DNA of 64,000 bases from positions 1,302,001-1,366,000 of the forward strand of contig WFMF01000004.1 of assembly GCA_011033025.1 (NCBI GenBank), written 5' to 3'. The DNA is from Beroe forskalii. Its lineage: Eukaryota; Ctenophora; Nuda; Beroida; Beroidae. Below, piece by piece: positions 55,401 to 61,194 of this stretch (position 1 is its first letter; each line of letters begins with the position of its first letter). Position numbers and translations under genes: made by a program. Under the pieces are notes generated by a model, which saw only the letters and a program-made list of their open reading frames with translations, was not told where the DNA came from and did no database searches.

Positions 55401-57813
55401 CACAACATAAGCCAATGTAAACATATTTTTGTTACCAAGATGAAGCTAAAACCATCTAGGATCACTTCAGACCAAAATTTTGGACATAAGGATGAACTGG
55501 TTGCTCTCAGGCGAGGTTAAACGATTTCCTCCCCCGTAATTTTATCTTGAAATTTGGCCTTGTTTTTGCCTCAAATCGACAACGCAAGGTCAAAACTACC
55601 AACTTTGAACCAAATAAGTATATTTTGACCTCTTGATTCAGATTATAATCATAAGGGGGCTTAAAGCACCTCCATGAGGTTAATAATGGCTAAAACTGTA
55701 AAATCCAGGTTTTCACATGTCGACACAGTTTTAGCCTCAAGGCAGCCACAAAAAGCCATTGAAAACAGATTCTTTATACCAAAATGATGCTTGAACTGTC
55801 TAGGATCACCTCAAACCAAAATTTTTCACAATGGAATGAACTGGTGGCTTTCAGGAGAGGTTAAGTGACTTCCTCCCGCAGATTTCTTCAAAAAATCAGG
55901 CTATTTTTTAGCCTCAACTGGACAACGCAAGGTCAAAAACTCCTAACTTTGAACCAATGAAGTATATTTTGACCTCCATATTCAGATTGAAATTCTTTTT
56001 TAAGGAGCTTAAAGCACCTCCATGAGGTCAATAATGGCTAAAAACTGTAAAATCCAGGTTTTCACATGTCGCGACACATTTTTAGCCTCAAGGCAGCAAC
56101 AAAAGCCATTGAAAACAGATTCTTTATACCAAAATGAAGCTTGAACTGTCTAGGATCACCTCAAACCCAAATTCTTCACAATGGAATGAACTGGTGGCTT
56201 TCAGGAGAGGTTAAGTGACTTCCTTTCGCAGATTTCATCAAAAGTTCAGGCCATTTTTTTAGCCTCAATTGGACAACGCAAGGTCATAAACTCCCAAATT
56301 TGACCAAGGAAGTCTATTTTGACCTCATGATAAAGACTGATAACTTTTGGAGGACTCAAACACTTCTTTCATGTGTGAAGTGGCTAAAACAACAAAATCC
56401 AGGATTTTGAGATGTCGCGACAGAATTTAGCCTCAACGCAACAACAAAAACAAGTAAAGGCATATTCTTGGTGTCAAAATGAAGCTGAAACTGTCTAAGA
56501 TCATCTCAAATCGAAGCTGTAATCACTGGGAATTGTTAGCAGATCTCAAGTGAGGATAAGTGTCTTCCTTCCCATGTTTTCATCAAAAAAGTTGGATTTT
56601 CTGTTAGCCTCAAATCGGCAACGCAAGGTCATAAAGTCCTAAATTTGGACCTTCTAAGTGGAATTTGACCTCTAGATCAAGAAAAAATTACTTTTGGAGG
56701 ACTTAGACACTCCTTTGATGCATAAAATAGCCAAAAGAGGTGAAATAAGGCATTTTTTGCTCCAATCAGCCTTTTATATTTAACCTCACAGTTATACAAA
56801 TAAGGTATCACATGTTCAAAAGTTTTTTGGCCACCACAGATGTCCAAACTAACTTTTTATGTGAAAAGATTGGCATTATAACCTTTTTGAAAAAATGATG
56901 TATGAATGAGCCAATGTCACAAATTCCTTACATTCTGGCTGCTATCAATGTATGGCAATTAATTATTTGGAAATTTCAGGTGTTACAACCAGGAGGGCTC
57001 GTACAAATGTAGTTGTATTGAAGGCTTCGGACTGGATTCTGACAACACATCCTGTATCAACATCAACCCTTGTGCGGACAGCTTCAATCAGTGCGAAGAG
57101 GTACGTGCTTTTCAAACACAAGGAAATTATTATTTCTAAGATCATCATTATCCACGCTTAGAAGTTACTATTTGTCACTGTAGCTTGCTCCACTTGCAGC
57201 ACCTACGCACAATATAATTATTAACAATATTACAACTATATAGTTGTATAAATTAATTAGTGCCTGGTACCACCACGCTTATACTACTACCCACTTTGCA
57301 TGTGGTCTTGTTACAATGTATACACAGTCAGTCACCAACAATAGGAGGGTTAGAGTGACGGCACTACCAGGATGTAAAGCGAATGATTGAAGGTGTCAGG
57401 GGACCCTCTTTTGCGTGTGTGACGAATATAATTTACTGACACATATTTTAGTTAAAATAGGTTTATAACACCACCACTCGGCTTGCCGGTGGTGATAATT
57501 ATCATTAACTTCTTGTTCTTCAATGTGTTATGTTGTTAATAATTTGTTATCTCGCGCATGGAAAATAGACTTTTCGACGCCAATATAGTATCTCCATACC
57601 AATTTCCAAACCTTGATTTACTAATTGTAGCAAATAGTTAATACTTTGACAAAAATGTTGTTTGTGATTAGAAATTCCAAATAAAGCATCTATTCACACT
57701 ATATCTCATTCAGAAAGACACGTGTAGAGTTCTGGAGATTGACGACCGGAAGATAGCCGAGTGTTCGTGTTCCGAGGGTTTCAGACTGAACAGGGACGGC
57801 CGGCAGTGCGACG
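25242..57813 (+). CDS. Partial gene with tandem calcium-binding EGF modules (five exons)
   Basis: Exons 25242-25440, 25696-25857, 27778-27828, 56980-57100 and 57714-57813 join in phase (2, 2, 2, 0) through introns of 255, 1920, 29151 and 613 bases. All have GT-AG ends with good pyrimidine tracts. The product carries five EGF-like modules, three introduced by D-[IV]-D-E-C and with the C-x-N-x4-Y-x-C-x-C hydroxylation-type motif of calcium-binding EGFs. Such modules occur in fibulins, LRP receptors, fibrillins and similar extracellular proteins; which one this is cannot be told. Both ends are open: the first exon starts in phase 1 and the last ends in phase 1. Exons outside these were not found in the window. 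Confidence 0.85.
25696..25857 (+). CDS. EGF exon 2 (end of one calcium-binding module and most of the next)
   Basis: The acceptor CCCCTGCAG is followed by completion of the glycine codon and Y-R-C-S-C-D-K-G-Y, then D-V-D-E-C and C-x-N-T-V-G-G-Y-T-C-S-C. The donor is GTGAGT at 25858 (phase 2). Confidence 0.9.
26188..27547. mobile_element. G-rich element with short inverted ends
   Basis: GTGCACAACATAGCTTCACC near 26192 is mirrored by GGGATGAAGCTATGGTGCAC near 27522-27541. The interior flanks carry long poly-G runs (26226-26236, 26330-26340, 27505-27516) in lines of the form TTCAGGGGGG. The inner 531-bp TTAA element splits it. The ends are palindromic (GTGCAC), so the exact boundary is uncertain. 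Confidence 0.55.
26782..27312. mobile_element. TTAA-flanked non-autonomous element
   Basis: The ends AGGGATGGTA and TACCATCCCT are inverted repeats, flanked on both sides by TTAA (26778-26781 and 27313-27316). No transposase frame is present. TTAA duplication is the hallmark of piggyBac-type elements, though the terminal bases are not the usual CCC. Confidence 0.65.
27778..27828 (+). CDS. EGF exon 3 (short, 51 nt)
   Basis: The acceptor TTTCCAG leads into T-K-C-D-D-I-D-E-C-L-Q-K-V-C-D-Q and GT (phase 2), with a consensus donor GTAAGT at 27829. It carries only the first cysteines of a calcium-binding EGF; the rest is 29 kb away in exon 4, where the residues V-C-Y-N-Q-E-G-S-Y complete the module. 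Confidence 0.85.
27829..30141. other. Start of the 29-kb intron 3; small duplications
   Basis: No exon recognised. A 29-bp tandem duplication (TCTACACACGTAATATACGG) lies at 28731-28788. A repeat of GTGAACTAAAGTCC recurs at about 28178 and 28252. AAGATTCAGAATCAA words recur at 29702-29765. The branched hairpin at 29938-30081 is described separately. Confidence 0.5.
29938..30081 (+). repeat. Branched hairpin: 13-bp outer stem, two inner stems
   Basis: The outer stem GTACTTTAGAGGC (29938-29950) pairs perfectly with GCCTCTAAAGTAC (30069-30081). The first inner stem is a perfect 14-bp helix, ATATAGAGCCCTGC / GCAGGGCTCTATAT (29971-30002), closed by a GCGA tetraloop. The second, partly decayed, carries the tip CAGCGAAGCTG near 30018-30028. 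The layout is the same as at 17699 and 59282, but the stem sequences are different. Confidence 0.75.
30142..30575. mobile_element. hAT-type MITE with CTCGGC hexamer arrays
   Basis: The terminal inverted repeats are CAGTAAACGACCGAGT and its complement ending at 30575. A perfect 8-bp duplication, ATTACCTT, lies at 30134-30141 and 30576-30583. CAGT ends with 8-bp duplications are typical of the hAT superfamily. The subterminal regions (30153-30226 and 30463-30562) are built of CTCGGC/CTCGGT hexamers, in the same orientation on both sides. No open frame. Confidence 0.85.
30584..33251. other. Intron DNA, no exon recognised
   Basis: Two similar lines, CTCGGGGCATGTTCGGGCAT near 31375 and CTCGGGGCATGCCCGAACAT near 32535, are about 1.16 kb apart and suggest an old element. 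A degenerate repeat of CTGGACTAACACC lies at about 32107-32200. Open frames such as 31463-31744 and 32436-32696 show no recognisable domain. Confidence 0.4.
33252..33600 (+). mobile_element. hAT-type MITE, copy A
   Basis: Ends CCAGGATGTTAAATACGT and ACGTATTTAACAACCTTG form inverted repeats, with a perfect 8-bp duplication ATCCCGTA at 33244-33251 and 33601-33608. The 349 bases contain palindromes such as AATACGCGTATT and an internal copy of the terminal motif near 33375. A second copy in the other orientation is at 48309-48650. Confidence 0.9.
34334..34625 (-). repeat. 97-bp tandem repeats in the LINE 3' UTR
   Basis: Two nearly identical units begin ATTTCCGGCAGAAATGAACA at 34334 and 34431. 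A third, diverged unit follows from about 34528. They lie between the LINE stop codon and its tail. Confidence 0.85.
34785..39398 (-). CDS. LINE protein: endonuclease, reverse transcriptase, RNase H, CCHC
   Basis: A 1537-codon ORF without breaks. Residues about 45-270 are eleven degenerate repeats of the form D-L-D-G-x-P-[IL]-x-x-x-S-S. Residues 298-522 are an APE-type endonuclease (N306, E335, D439-x-N441, S512-D513-H514). Residues about 765-1060 are the reverse transcriptase, with D897 in F-I-D-I-K and FADD at 988-991. Residues 1255-1385 are RNase H (D1263, E1303, D1329, H1372, D1382). C1481-x2-C-x8-H-x4-C1498 is a zinc knuckle. All catalytic residues are present. The order EN-RT-RNase H-CCHC fits the I/LOA/Jockey group. 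The natural start may be M16 (MPSNEDELD, 39353). No ORF1 with gag-type knuckles lies upstream; the repeat-bearing N-terminus may replace it. Confidence 0.93.
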   Translation of the reverse strand: MLFIVLCFYDLFYVPMPSNEDELDLGTLHSDGLSLTVVVSSAARTTLDLDGQPFTDMSSYDAQVTSDLDGVPITTMPSISDGHSILDGEPLVSHVYPDLDGVPLTTASSSGDTFDLDDLPVTAMSSNNAQTTLDLDGVPFFVMSSNDTQAISDLDGVPITTMSSISDGHSILDGEPLVSHVYSEIDGLPLTGTSSVTRVSPDLDGIPINDISSNDGEPLDTHTDLDAGPLTAVSSSDAHPTTDSDRVSNTVLPSNDDLPTTDTTIDGVPYPSFSQNLTTAIHQARLQSNTNSNLSSSYTISCYQLNCHRSLGPLDNLQSSIASKVSPYELCFIQEPPTNSAVDITGVSSFFEIISLNDNLTRPRAALLLSAPLALCSTPLTKFITKDLSAARISGYSSSRDFVVCSIYLDGKDSSIPTALINLCTMCRIKQLPLIIGGDVNAHHTAWGSTNVNNRGNLLMDFILQNDLSFFNDGSTTFHNIIRDEVLDLTLGNLAAIPLVSQWNISPLASLSDHSLIRFDLSATVSQTPQTPSKKRAKKLSTIEYSLFDDKLSQLITAHAKALSYACNTTLDLNDKVDLIQSLIHKALKHSKTFNYVSHNSIRKKLNSPWWNKELQSARKAARRCFTRYKRTRALTDLSSYKKANNKYLKLIKRNKVSSWRKYCTKTSSSITKTSKLLKKLAHKKTNLTSVQKPDGSFTESVFETLQTVTSQVNLSTTPVDHSLEDLLTSSPPNVPHDDDDLIQDIICTDSRIDKAFSSLNKGKSPGPDNISNEILLHSWSVLKPLYTDIFKTSIRLGVIPQAWQSSRAIFLYKSGKKNTHDVNNWRTINLGSSVLKLLEKVVLLYLNDTIEIDKSLSEHQLGFRKGRSTDEALHRLVSKIEQALAEGKFALSCFIDIKAAFDSISFKSIILALKNNGVPRSLIKWIVNLLGQRKVIFSLKGTSLLKYIIKGTPQGGVLSPLLWNIVINSILVTLRNVLPDSDLVQGFADDLVTLLMGDDLDVLMSRKQSIVDTINDWCIINGLELSTDKTHLVLFTWRRKFTVNRPITINHQHIPFSTEVKYLGIILDSKLNWGKHVDYVKGKAITVLNTANRAIGKNWGITAETAKWIYKSVVVPTISYGCHIWGLNQKSYIEERLAKVQALATRTIIHCPKFTSRVVMDLITGFPPAHSLIENRAYATLFRLKGQRRLNTFVNNRTKMVPHASPLCDILEPSIELWDVSRQVIFTSNSFTTSTCSKDFMDQLKHDQFSTLLSYNYIIFCDGSMMNKQTGAGAVVYTNQSRSPLHTMKWRLQSENTVFQAELFAVKESAAFISSLPCTQATIIFFTDCLSVISCLAAESSVSKLCIETVDILNNLASTSTSVEVTWLRGHVGIPGNEIADQMAKLGTTHPIVSQVPLPCHLMKKKLSFFMSNQRFLSTESFITSNPLHNLLCSFASPSYTNYFSQLNRKHSRILASFLDNKAPLRSFLFSINLIESPICNLCSMTLQDNNHILYFCPAISTQRNDSFHSASCSPSELLHFLLSLPLYSSFLDFDD
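38567..39254 (-). repeat. DLDG-type coding repeats at the N-terminus of the LINE protein
   Basis: The N-terminal repeats are also visible at DNA level. The line ending ATGGGTACTCCATCTAGATC and variants recurs at 18-30 codon spacing. One longer block (GGTTCCCCATCTAGGATAGA) occurs at about 38874 and 39132. The repeat peptide is acidic and Ser/Thr-rich, unlike typical ORF1 proteins. Confidence 0.8.
39399..43621 (-). other. Non-coding 5' region of the LINE with TTAAGTAA arrays
   Basis: About 4.2 kb with no ORF of note. From 40520 to 40740 it is almost a pure array of 8-bp words (TTAAGTAA, TTAAGTAG, TCAAGTAA). A 56-bp duplication lies at 40391-40500. Similar AATTAAGCAA-type words continue to 41600. 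The part 42650-43560 has clear counterparts in the second copy (61300-62010), including the line CACACGTGAG and a poly-C/poly-G run next to CGAAAGAC. Confidence 0.75.
43640..44034 (+). repeat. Tandem units built on CCTGGCCAGG palindromes
   Basis: Three diverged units of about 80-100 bases start TTCCCGCCCTGGCCA (43762), TTCCCGCCCTGGCCA (43868) and TTCCCTCCCTGGCCA (43946). Each contains a second CTGGCCAGGG and ends GTGTCACAGGGTG. A shorter triplet, GGCTATGTACA, lies at 43655-43680. Confidence 0.75.
44040..44655 (-). repeat. Array of 144-bp monomers with CACGTG motifs (copy 2, inverted)
   Basis: Monomers in reverse orientation to 16813-17290, with CACGTGCT anchors at 44251, 44394 and 44538 (period 143-144). 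Each carries CCACGTGAACTCACGTG, that is, two CACGTG sites 5 bp apart. The flank 44040-44160 (CCAAAACCGGGACGGTTGTC) matches the flank of copy 1, so the repeat family has a common end. Confidence 0.75.
44656..45265. other. No gene recognised
   Basis: Moderately AT-rich DNA that may be the rest of the repeat copy ending at 44040. The line GCGTTGGACTATTAG (minus) near 44660 resembles ACGATGGACTAGTGA near 16800, so homology to the other locus may continue a little, but I cannot trace it far. Confidence 0.3.
46505..47821. mobile_element. 1.3-kb element with 30-bp perfect terminal inverted repeats
   Basis: The first 30 bases (starting CGGGGGATATCAGTGAGTAA) are the exact reverse complement of the last 30 (47792-47821). 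The flanks share CTCCAAT (46498-46504 and 47822-47828), a 7-bp duplication. Subterminal GAGTAAGTG / GAGTAACTG words recur near the right end (47650-47780). No transposase is visible. A 7-bp duplication is uncommon, so the superfamily is open. Confidence 0.85.
48309..48650 (-). mobile_element. hAT-type MITE, copy B, nested in another element
   Basis: Ends CAAGGTTGTTAAATACGT and ATAACATCCCAG, with a perfect 8-bp duplication ATACCAAT (48301-48308 and 48651-48658). It is the reverse complement of copy A at 33252-33600, with modest divergence. It interrupts the right arm of the element 45266-48804; removing it and one ATACCAAT restores the arm. Confidence 0.92.
48805..49440 (+). repeat. Degenerate monomers of about 155 bp with GTTGC/GCAAC hairpins
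   Basis: The line GTTGC-x5-8-GGCAACACT recurs at about 48932, 49095, 49246 and 49405, spaced 150-165 bases apart. A partial repeat, CTGTTGCCTTGGGGAAAC, lies beside the first. Between them the sequences are only weakly alike. Each line can fold into a small hairpin. Confidence 0.55.
49441..50286. other. Intron DNA, nothing recognised
   Basis: No exon, element end or repeat that I can support. The stretch leads directly into the 40-bp minisatellite. Confidence 0.4.
50287..53080 (+). repeat. Homogeneous 40-bp minisatellite, about 70 units
   Basis: Units are GGAGAGTTGCCAGGTGGGTC plus CCAGTGGATCACTCTATTAT, nearly identical for almost 2.8 kb. There are a few deletions (short units near 50420, 50745, 51190, 52050) and insertions (51310, 51840, 52525). 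Divergence rises only in the last units (52680 and 52790 onward). As 40 is not a multiple of 3 and the unit has no stop in any plus frame, all three forward frames stay open; the long ORFs are by-products. It lies inside intron 3 of the EGF gene. Confidence 0.95.
53351..53430 (+). repeat. 20-bp minisatellite, four units
   Basis: GGCTGGTTTGGGAATGCGGT is repeated four times with a few substitutions. It lies between the main 40-bp array and its diverged satellite block. Confidence 0.85.
53630..53875 (+). repeat. Diverged block of the 40-bp minisatellite
   Basis: About six units of the same 40-bp family with more substitutions (TGCCAAGTGGATCCCAGTGG, ATTTGCCAAGTGG), about 550 bases beyond the end of the homogeneous block. 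The edge divergence is what unequal exchange in the core would leave behind. Confidence 0.85.
53881..55383. other. Intron DNA with a balanced-composition patch
   Basis: A TGACGTCATTATCA line at about 54141-54154 is followed by TTAAAATGG, as near 63530. From 54365 to 54610 the DNA is less AT-rich and open on both strands (for example a plus-strand frame ending at 54612). I see no domain and no splice sites to make an exon of it. From about 54990 to 55330 palindromic GTAGTACCCATGG lines recur (55100, 55265). Confidence 0.35.
55384..56760 (+). repeat. Tandem array of about 345-bp monomers
   Basis: Four monomers begin at the line TTTAGCCTCAA (about 55387, 55732, 56080, 56418). Shared internal lines include GGACAACGCAAGGTCA, CTGTCTAGGATCACCTCAAA and TTCAGGAGAGGTTAAGTGAC. 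The middle two are closest to each other. Partial sequence extends on both sides. It lies close to the 3' end of intron 3. Confidence 0.85.
56980..57100 (+). CDS. EGF exon 4 (completes the module split by intron 3)
   Basis: The acceptor GAAATTTCAG and 1 nt complete a valine codon begun in exon 3. The reading CYNQEGSYKCSC then finishes the calcium-binding EGF, followed by D-S-D-N-T-S-C and the start of the next module (I-N-P-C-A-D-S-F-N-Q-C-E-E). The donor is GTACGT at 57101, phase 0. Confidence 0.88.
57101..57713 (+). other. Intron 4 of the EGF gene
   Basis: 613 bases, from GTACGT to CTCATTCAG; no repeat or element recognised inside. Confidence 0.75.
57714..57813 (+). CDS. EGF exon 5 (EGF-like module end)
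   Basis: The reading K-D-T-C-R-V-L-E, then ECSCSEGFRLNRDGRQCD, completes a fifth EGF module. The donor is GTTAGT after 1 nt (phase 1). If that donor is not used, the frame meets TAG two codons on. The spacing N-Q-C..D-T-C..C-S-C..Q-C resembles EGF modules of LRP-type receptors, but this is only suggestive. Confidence 0.8.
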
Positions 57814-59281
57814 GTTAGTGATTGATTGATTGATTTATTAGTTGATTAATTAATTTGGTGATTGGACATGTTTTTAAAAATTTTAGCGGTATCCAAGAAC
57901 CCCCAAAATTCTGCGGTGCAGTATCATTTAGTGAGTTAGTGAGTTAGTGACAGTGTCAATTTGGAGTTACAATCAATTCGGAGCATGCCCCATTTTCAAG
58001 ATATTAACTCCATTTTCTGCTGCATTTCAACTCATTGCAGGGCGTCTACCACCTTATTAACTTACTAACTTATCAATGAGTCTACATTGTACATGTCATA
58101 GGGAAGTGTACACACGGTACACGCGAATAATATGGGTGTACGAGGATGACCAGACAATCTGGCTTTAGGTGGCACCTAAATCTCATCTCGGAGCTCATAC
58201 TTTTCCAGCTCTGACATATAACTCGCCTGATTCCCACATTTATTTGACACCAATGACTTGTCGTAGCTGCCCATCAATCAAGGGCCCTTCCATCATGTGT
58301 CTTTTATATCCTCCTGTGGGATCCTGTAATGACAGTCCTGTGCCACTTGAGTCTGGTCTCCACGAACCGTCAGCCTGTTATCACAGGCCTGCAGACATAC
58401 CTTACCGGCCTTTATTTAACCTACCCTCAAGGGGCCGGGGTCTTCGGGGGGGGGGGTGGGATATCGATGGCCATAATGGAGTTGGCTGGAAATGAAAGAG
58501 GAGTATCCTGGCTACTAGAAAAGCTTTACGGAATGAATAATGTTGTTCCTGTGTTAAACGGATTTTGAAAATCAGAATTTGTGCATGATTACAGTGCACA
58601 CTTGCGAACTTCTATCACGATTTGCCATAAATGATCTTAAAATCTTTCATTTTTCGGAAATTATCCTAAATCGAAAATAATCAATTTTGAATTTTCTATA
58701 TTGGCAAAAATCGTCAAATTTTATTCAAGCATATGATATAATATGGTTGAAGGGTATGCCAGAGCTGCTAATGTAGCCTGTGATTTTATGAAGTGGCAAG
58801 AGTCTCAATTTAGTATTGGAATCTAAATTCTAACTTTAGGTTGAGATGTTAATTTTACCATGCGGTAGCGGTTTTATCTCGTGGCCGTTTTAAATTAAAT
58901 ATGCGATTTATTATTTACCACAAATAATTTAATTTATTAAATCACCTTCTGACCAGAAAACAAAATATTATTCCGAGTAATTAGTATTTCTCATTGAATC
59001 TGCCAGAAAATAACGAAATTTTAAATGTTTCTACAGACGGTTTTGATTTTATGTGCAAGTATAATATTATGTTAATTCGATTATTGAATTAGATAAGCAG
59101 TTCGATCAATCATTTTCATGACAGAAAATGACGATAATATGTTTTATCGCTTTAAATTCATGTTAAAAGTGGTTATAAAATATGACTGTTTTAAAGTTTT
59201 GTCTATTTTCCCACGATGAATGTTTTAAATATAATTCTTACAAAGGGGAATATTATTCTTGTTGGCTTGTAATATAGAACT
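57814..59281. other. Downstream intron or flank, nothing recognised
   Basis: No sixth EGF exon was found. 58160-58495 is less AT-rich and has an open frame on the plus strand with a poly-G run at 58445-58458, but no recognisable domain. 58600-59280 is AT-rich. Confidence 0.35.
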
Positions 59282-59449
59282 ATAGGTCGAAGGATTAACC
59301 TAATACCACATATATGTAGTGAGCGCGTAGCGCGAACTATATATAGACGCATTATTGGCCGAAGCGAAGCTGAGGTCAATAATGGTTTGTTTTGGACGAG
59401 GCGAAGCCGAGTTCAAAACAATGTGGTATTAGGTACTCCTGAGACCTAT
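59282..59449 (+). repeat. Branched hairpin: outer stem with three inner stems
   Basis: The outer stem is ATAGGTC (59282) with GACCTAT (59443), and ACCTAATACCACAT (59298-59311) pairs perfectly with ATGTGGTATTAGGT (59421-59434). Inside are three stems: TATATGTAGT/ACTATATATA tipped by GCGC-GTA-GCGC, ATTATTGGCC/GGTCAATAAT tipped by AGC-GAA-GCT, and TTGTTTTGGAC/GTTCAAAACAA tipped by GGC-GAA-GCC. It has the shape of a four-way junction and would form a cruciform or a folded RNA. Confidence 0.8.
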
Positions 59450-61184
59450 GGTGATATTACATGGCGAAATAACATAAATAATGTGGTGGAAATTCATAAG
59501 AAATATGAAACATGACGTCTCATAGTTGTACTTGTATCAGGCGTCATGGCTTTATGGGCAGGATGCTCTCGCCGGTAATTGCATTTTGTCCGCTCTCAAG
59601 ATACTTGTAGATATGTGTCGGTGGAATGCATAATATTGTGATGCCATGTAGCAATTTACCACAGTAAAGCCAGATATCGGCGTCATTTGAATAGCCTGTT
59701 GTTTATTGGAGTCTCAAAATCAAATACCACAGAATTCGAATTCTTCAAATTGAATTGGCACTTGAGGAGGCAGGTATCATTACTCGTAACTCGTATAATG
59801 GTCCGCAAACAAATGTAGCCAATTTACGTCATAAACTTGCTTATTAAATCTAGGACGATGTCATCATTTTAAATAAGCTATAAACTCTTGGAAAATCCTA
59901 TAACATGGGGTTACAGGATCCTCCCGACCCTAAAAAGGTATGTAGGCGACTCACGTCATAAACTTTCATATTGAATCTACGTCGGAGTCATCATTGTAGC
60001 TTGGGCTTATAGGGTCGGAAGCGACCACATAACATGGTATTATAGGTTCGAAATGGACCACATAACATGGGGTTACAGGATCCGACCGACCCTATACTAA
60101 TGAAATTCCCCGATGTATATGGTAGCGAATAAGGGCTGATGAGCCATGTAATATATAACTAGGTATAGGACAGCATTGAGATGCATATTAGTGCATATTG
60201 TACGAGGCGAAGCCGAGTTCAATATGCACAATATGCATCGAAATGATGTCCTATAGTTATATTATAGGGTGAGCAGAATATAAGTATGCATAAGCATGCA
60301 TAATATGCATGTGAAAACTGAGGGAACCTTATAATATTTATTAAATGTAACTAGGTCGTGATTTAGGTCTTGGCTTTAAACTATATGTGTATTTTAATCT
60401 ATGAACTACAGTACAGAAGTGCTGTAGTCCGATCAGTCCATATCTCAGGGTTACAAAAAGCAATATAAAATGAACGATTATACGTGTAACCATGCAAGGT
60501 TAAATCATATGTATTTATGTAATATCATTCCAGTAATTCATGCTTAAAAGGATTCTATGATTTTTAATAATAATTTAAGGCCTGAAAGTGAACGTTAGTG
60601 CTCTAGGGCTAACATGGGTCATCAGTTGGGCAAGGGTGATTGTGCAGCACAAAGTGTACCACACGATTTTTCGGCCTCCAAGCCCAAGAAACCTACACTT
60701 CGGAGGCCGCACATATAGAGGACGAAGCCTTTCCATATGTACCCCGAACCGTAACCAAACTAATAAAAAGCTCCCAGTTCAATGAAAAGAGTTAATGGAA
60801 AACAAAGAATTATAGATAAACATATAATTAAGTAAACATCCCATTTAATGTGTTAAAAACTTACTTTAATTTGTACTCATTCACCAAGACAGTAAATAAA
60901 GAACGTATTAAGTACGTAAATGTAATAGAATAGAAGCAAACTTGAAGTAAGTGTAAGCGAAGGAAATAGGGGGAAGTAGAAAAACAATCATGGGACGCAG
61001 CTAAATGTAATAAAAGGCATTCTTCATGGAAAGCAAATCATAGCATAAATTATTAATAAAGGTAATGTAATTAATGCTGGAGTAAGAGGGAAATTGAATA
61101 AGATAATTGTTGTAAGCCACAAAAGTATAAATAGACGGTCTGTCTCCCAAGCACAAAGCTGATGCCAGTACAACATGCCAGTGT
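59450..61184. other. Intergenic or intronic DNA apart from one long hairpin
   Basis: A degenerate line ATAACATGGGGTTACAGGATCC recurs at about 59902 and 60064 with relatives near 60025. Other than this and the hairpin at 60153-60262, I see nothing to annotate. The open frame 60588-60785 has no recognised domain. Confidence 0.35.
60153..60262 (+). repeat. Long single hairpin with GCGAAGC tip
   Basis: The arms run from ATATAACTA (60153) through TATAGGACA, ATGCATATT and GTGCATATTG, and back through CAATATGCAC, AATATGCAT, TGTCCTATA and TAGTTATAT (60262), with small bulges. The tip GAGGCGAAGCCGAG is identical to one tip at 59282-59449, although the arms are unrelated. Confidence 0.8.
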
Positions 61185-61194
61185 ATGACAACCA

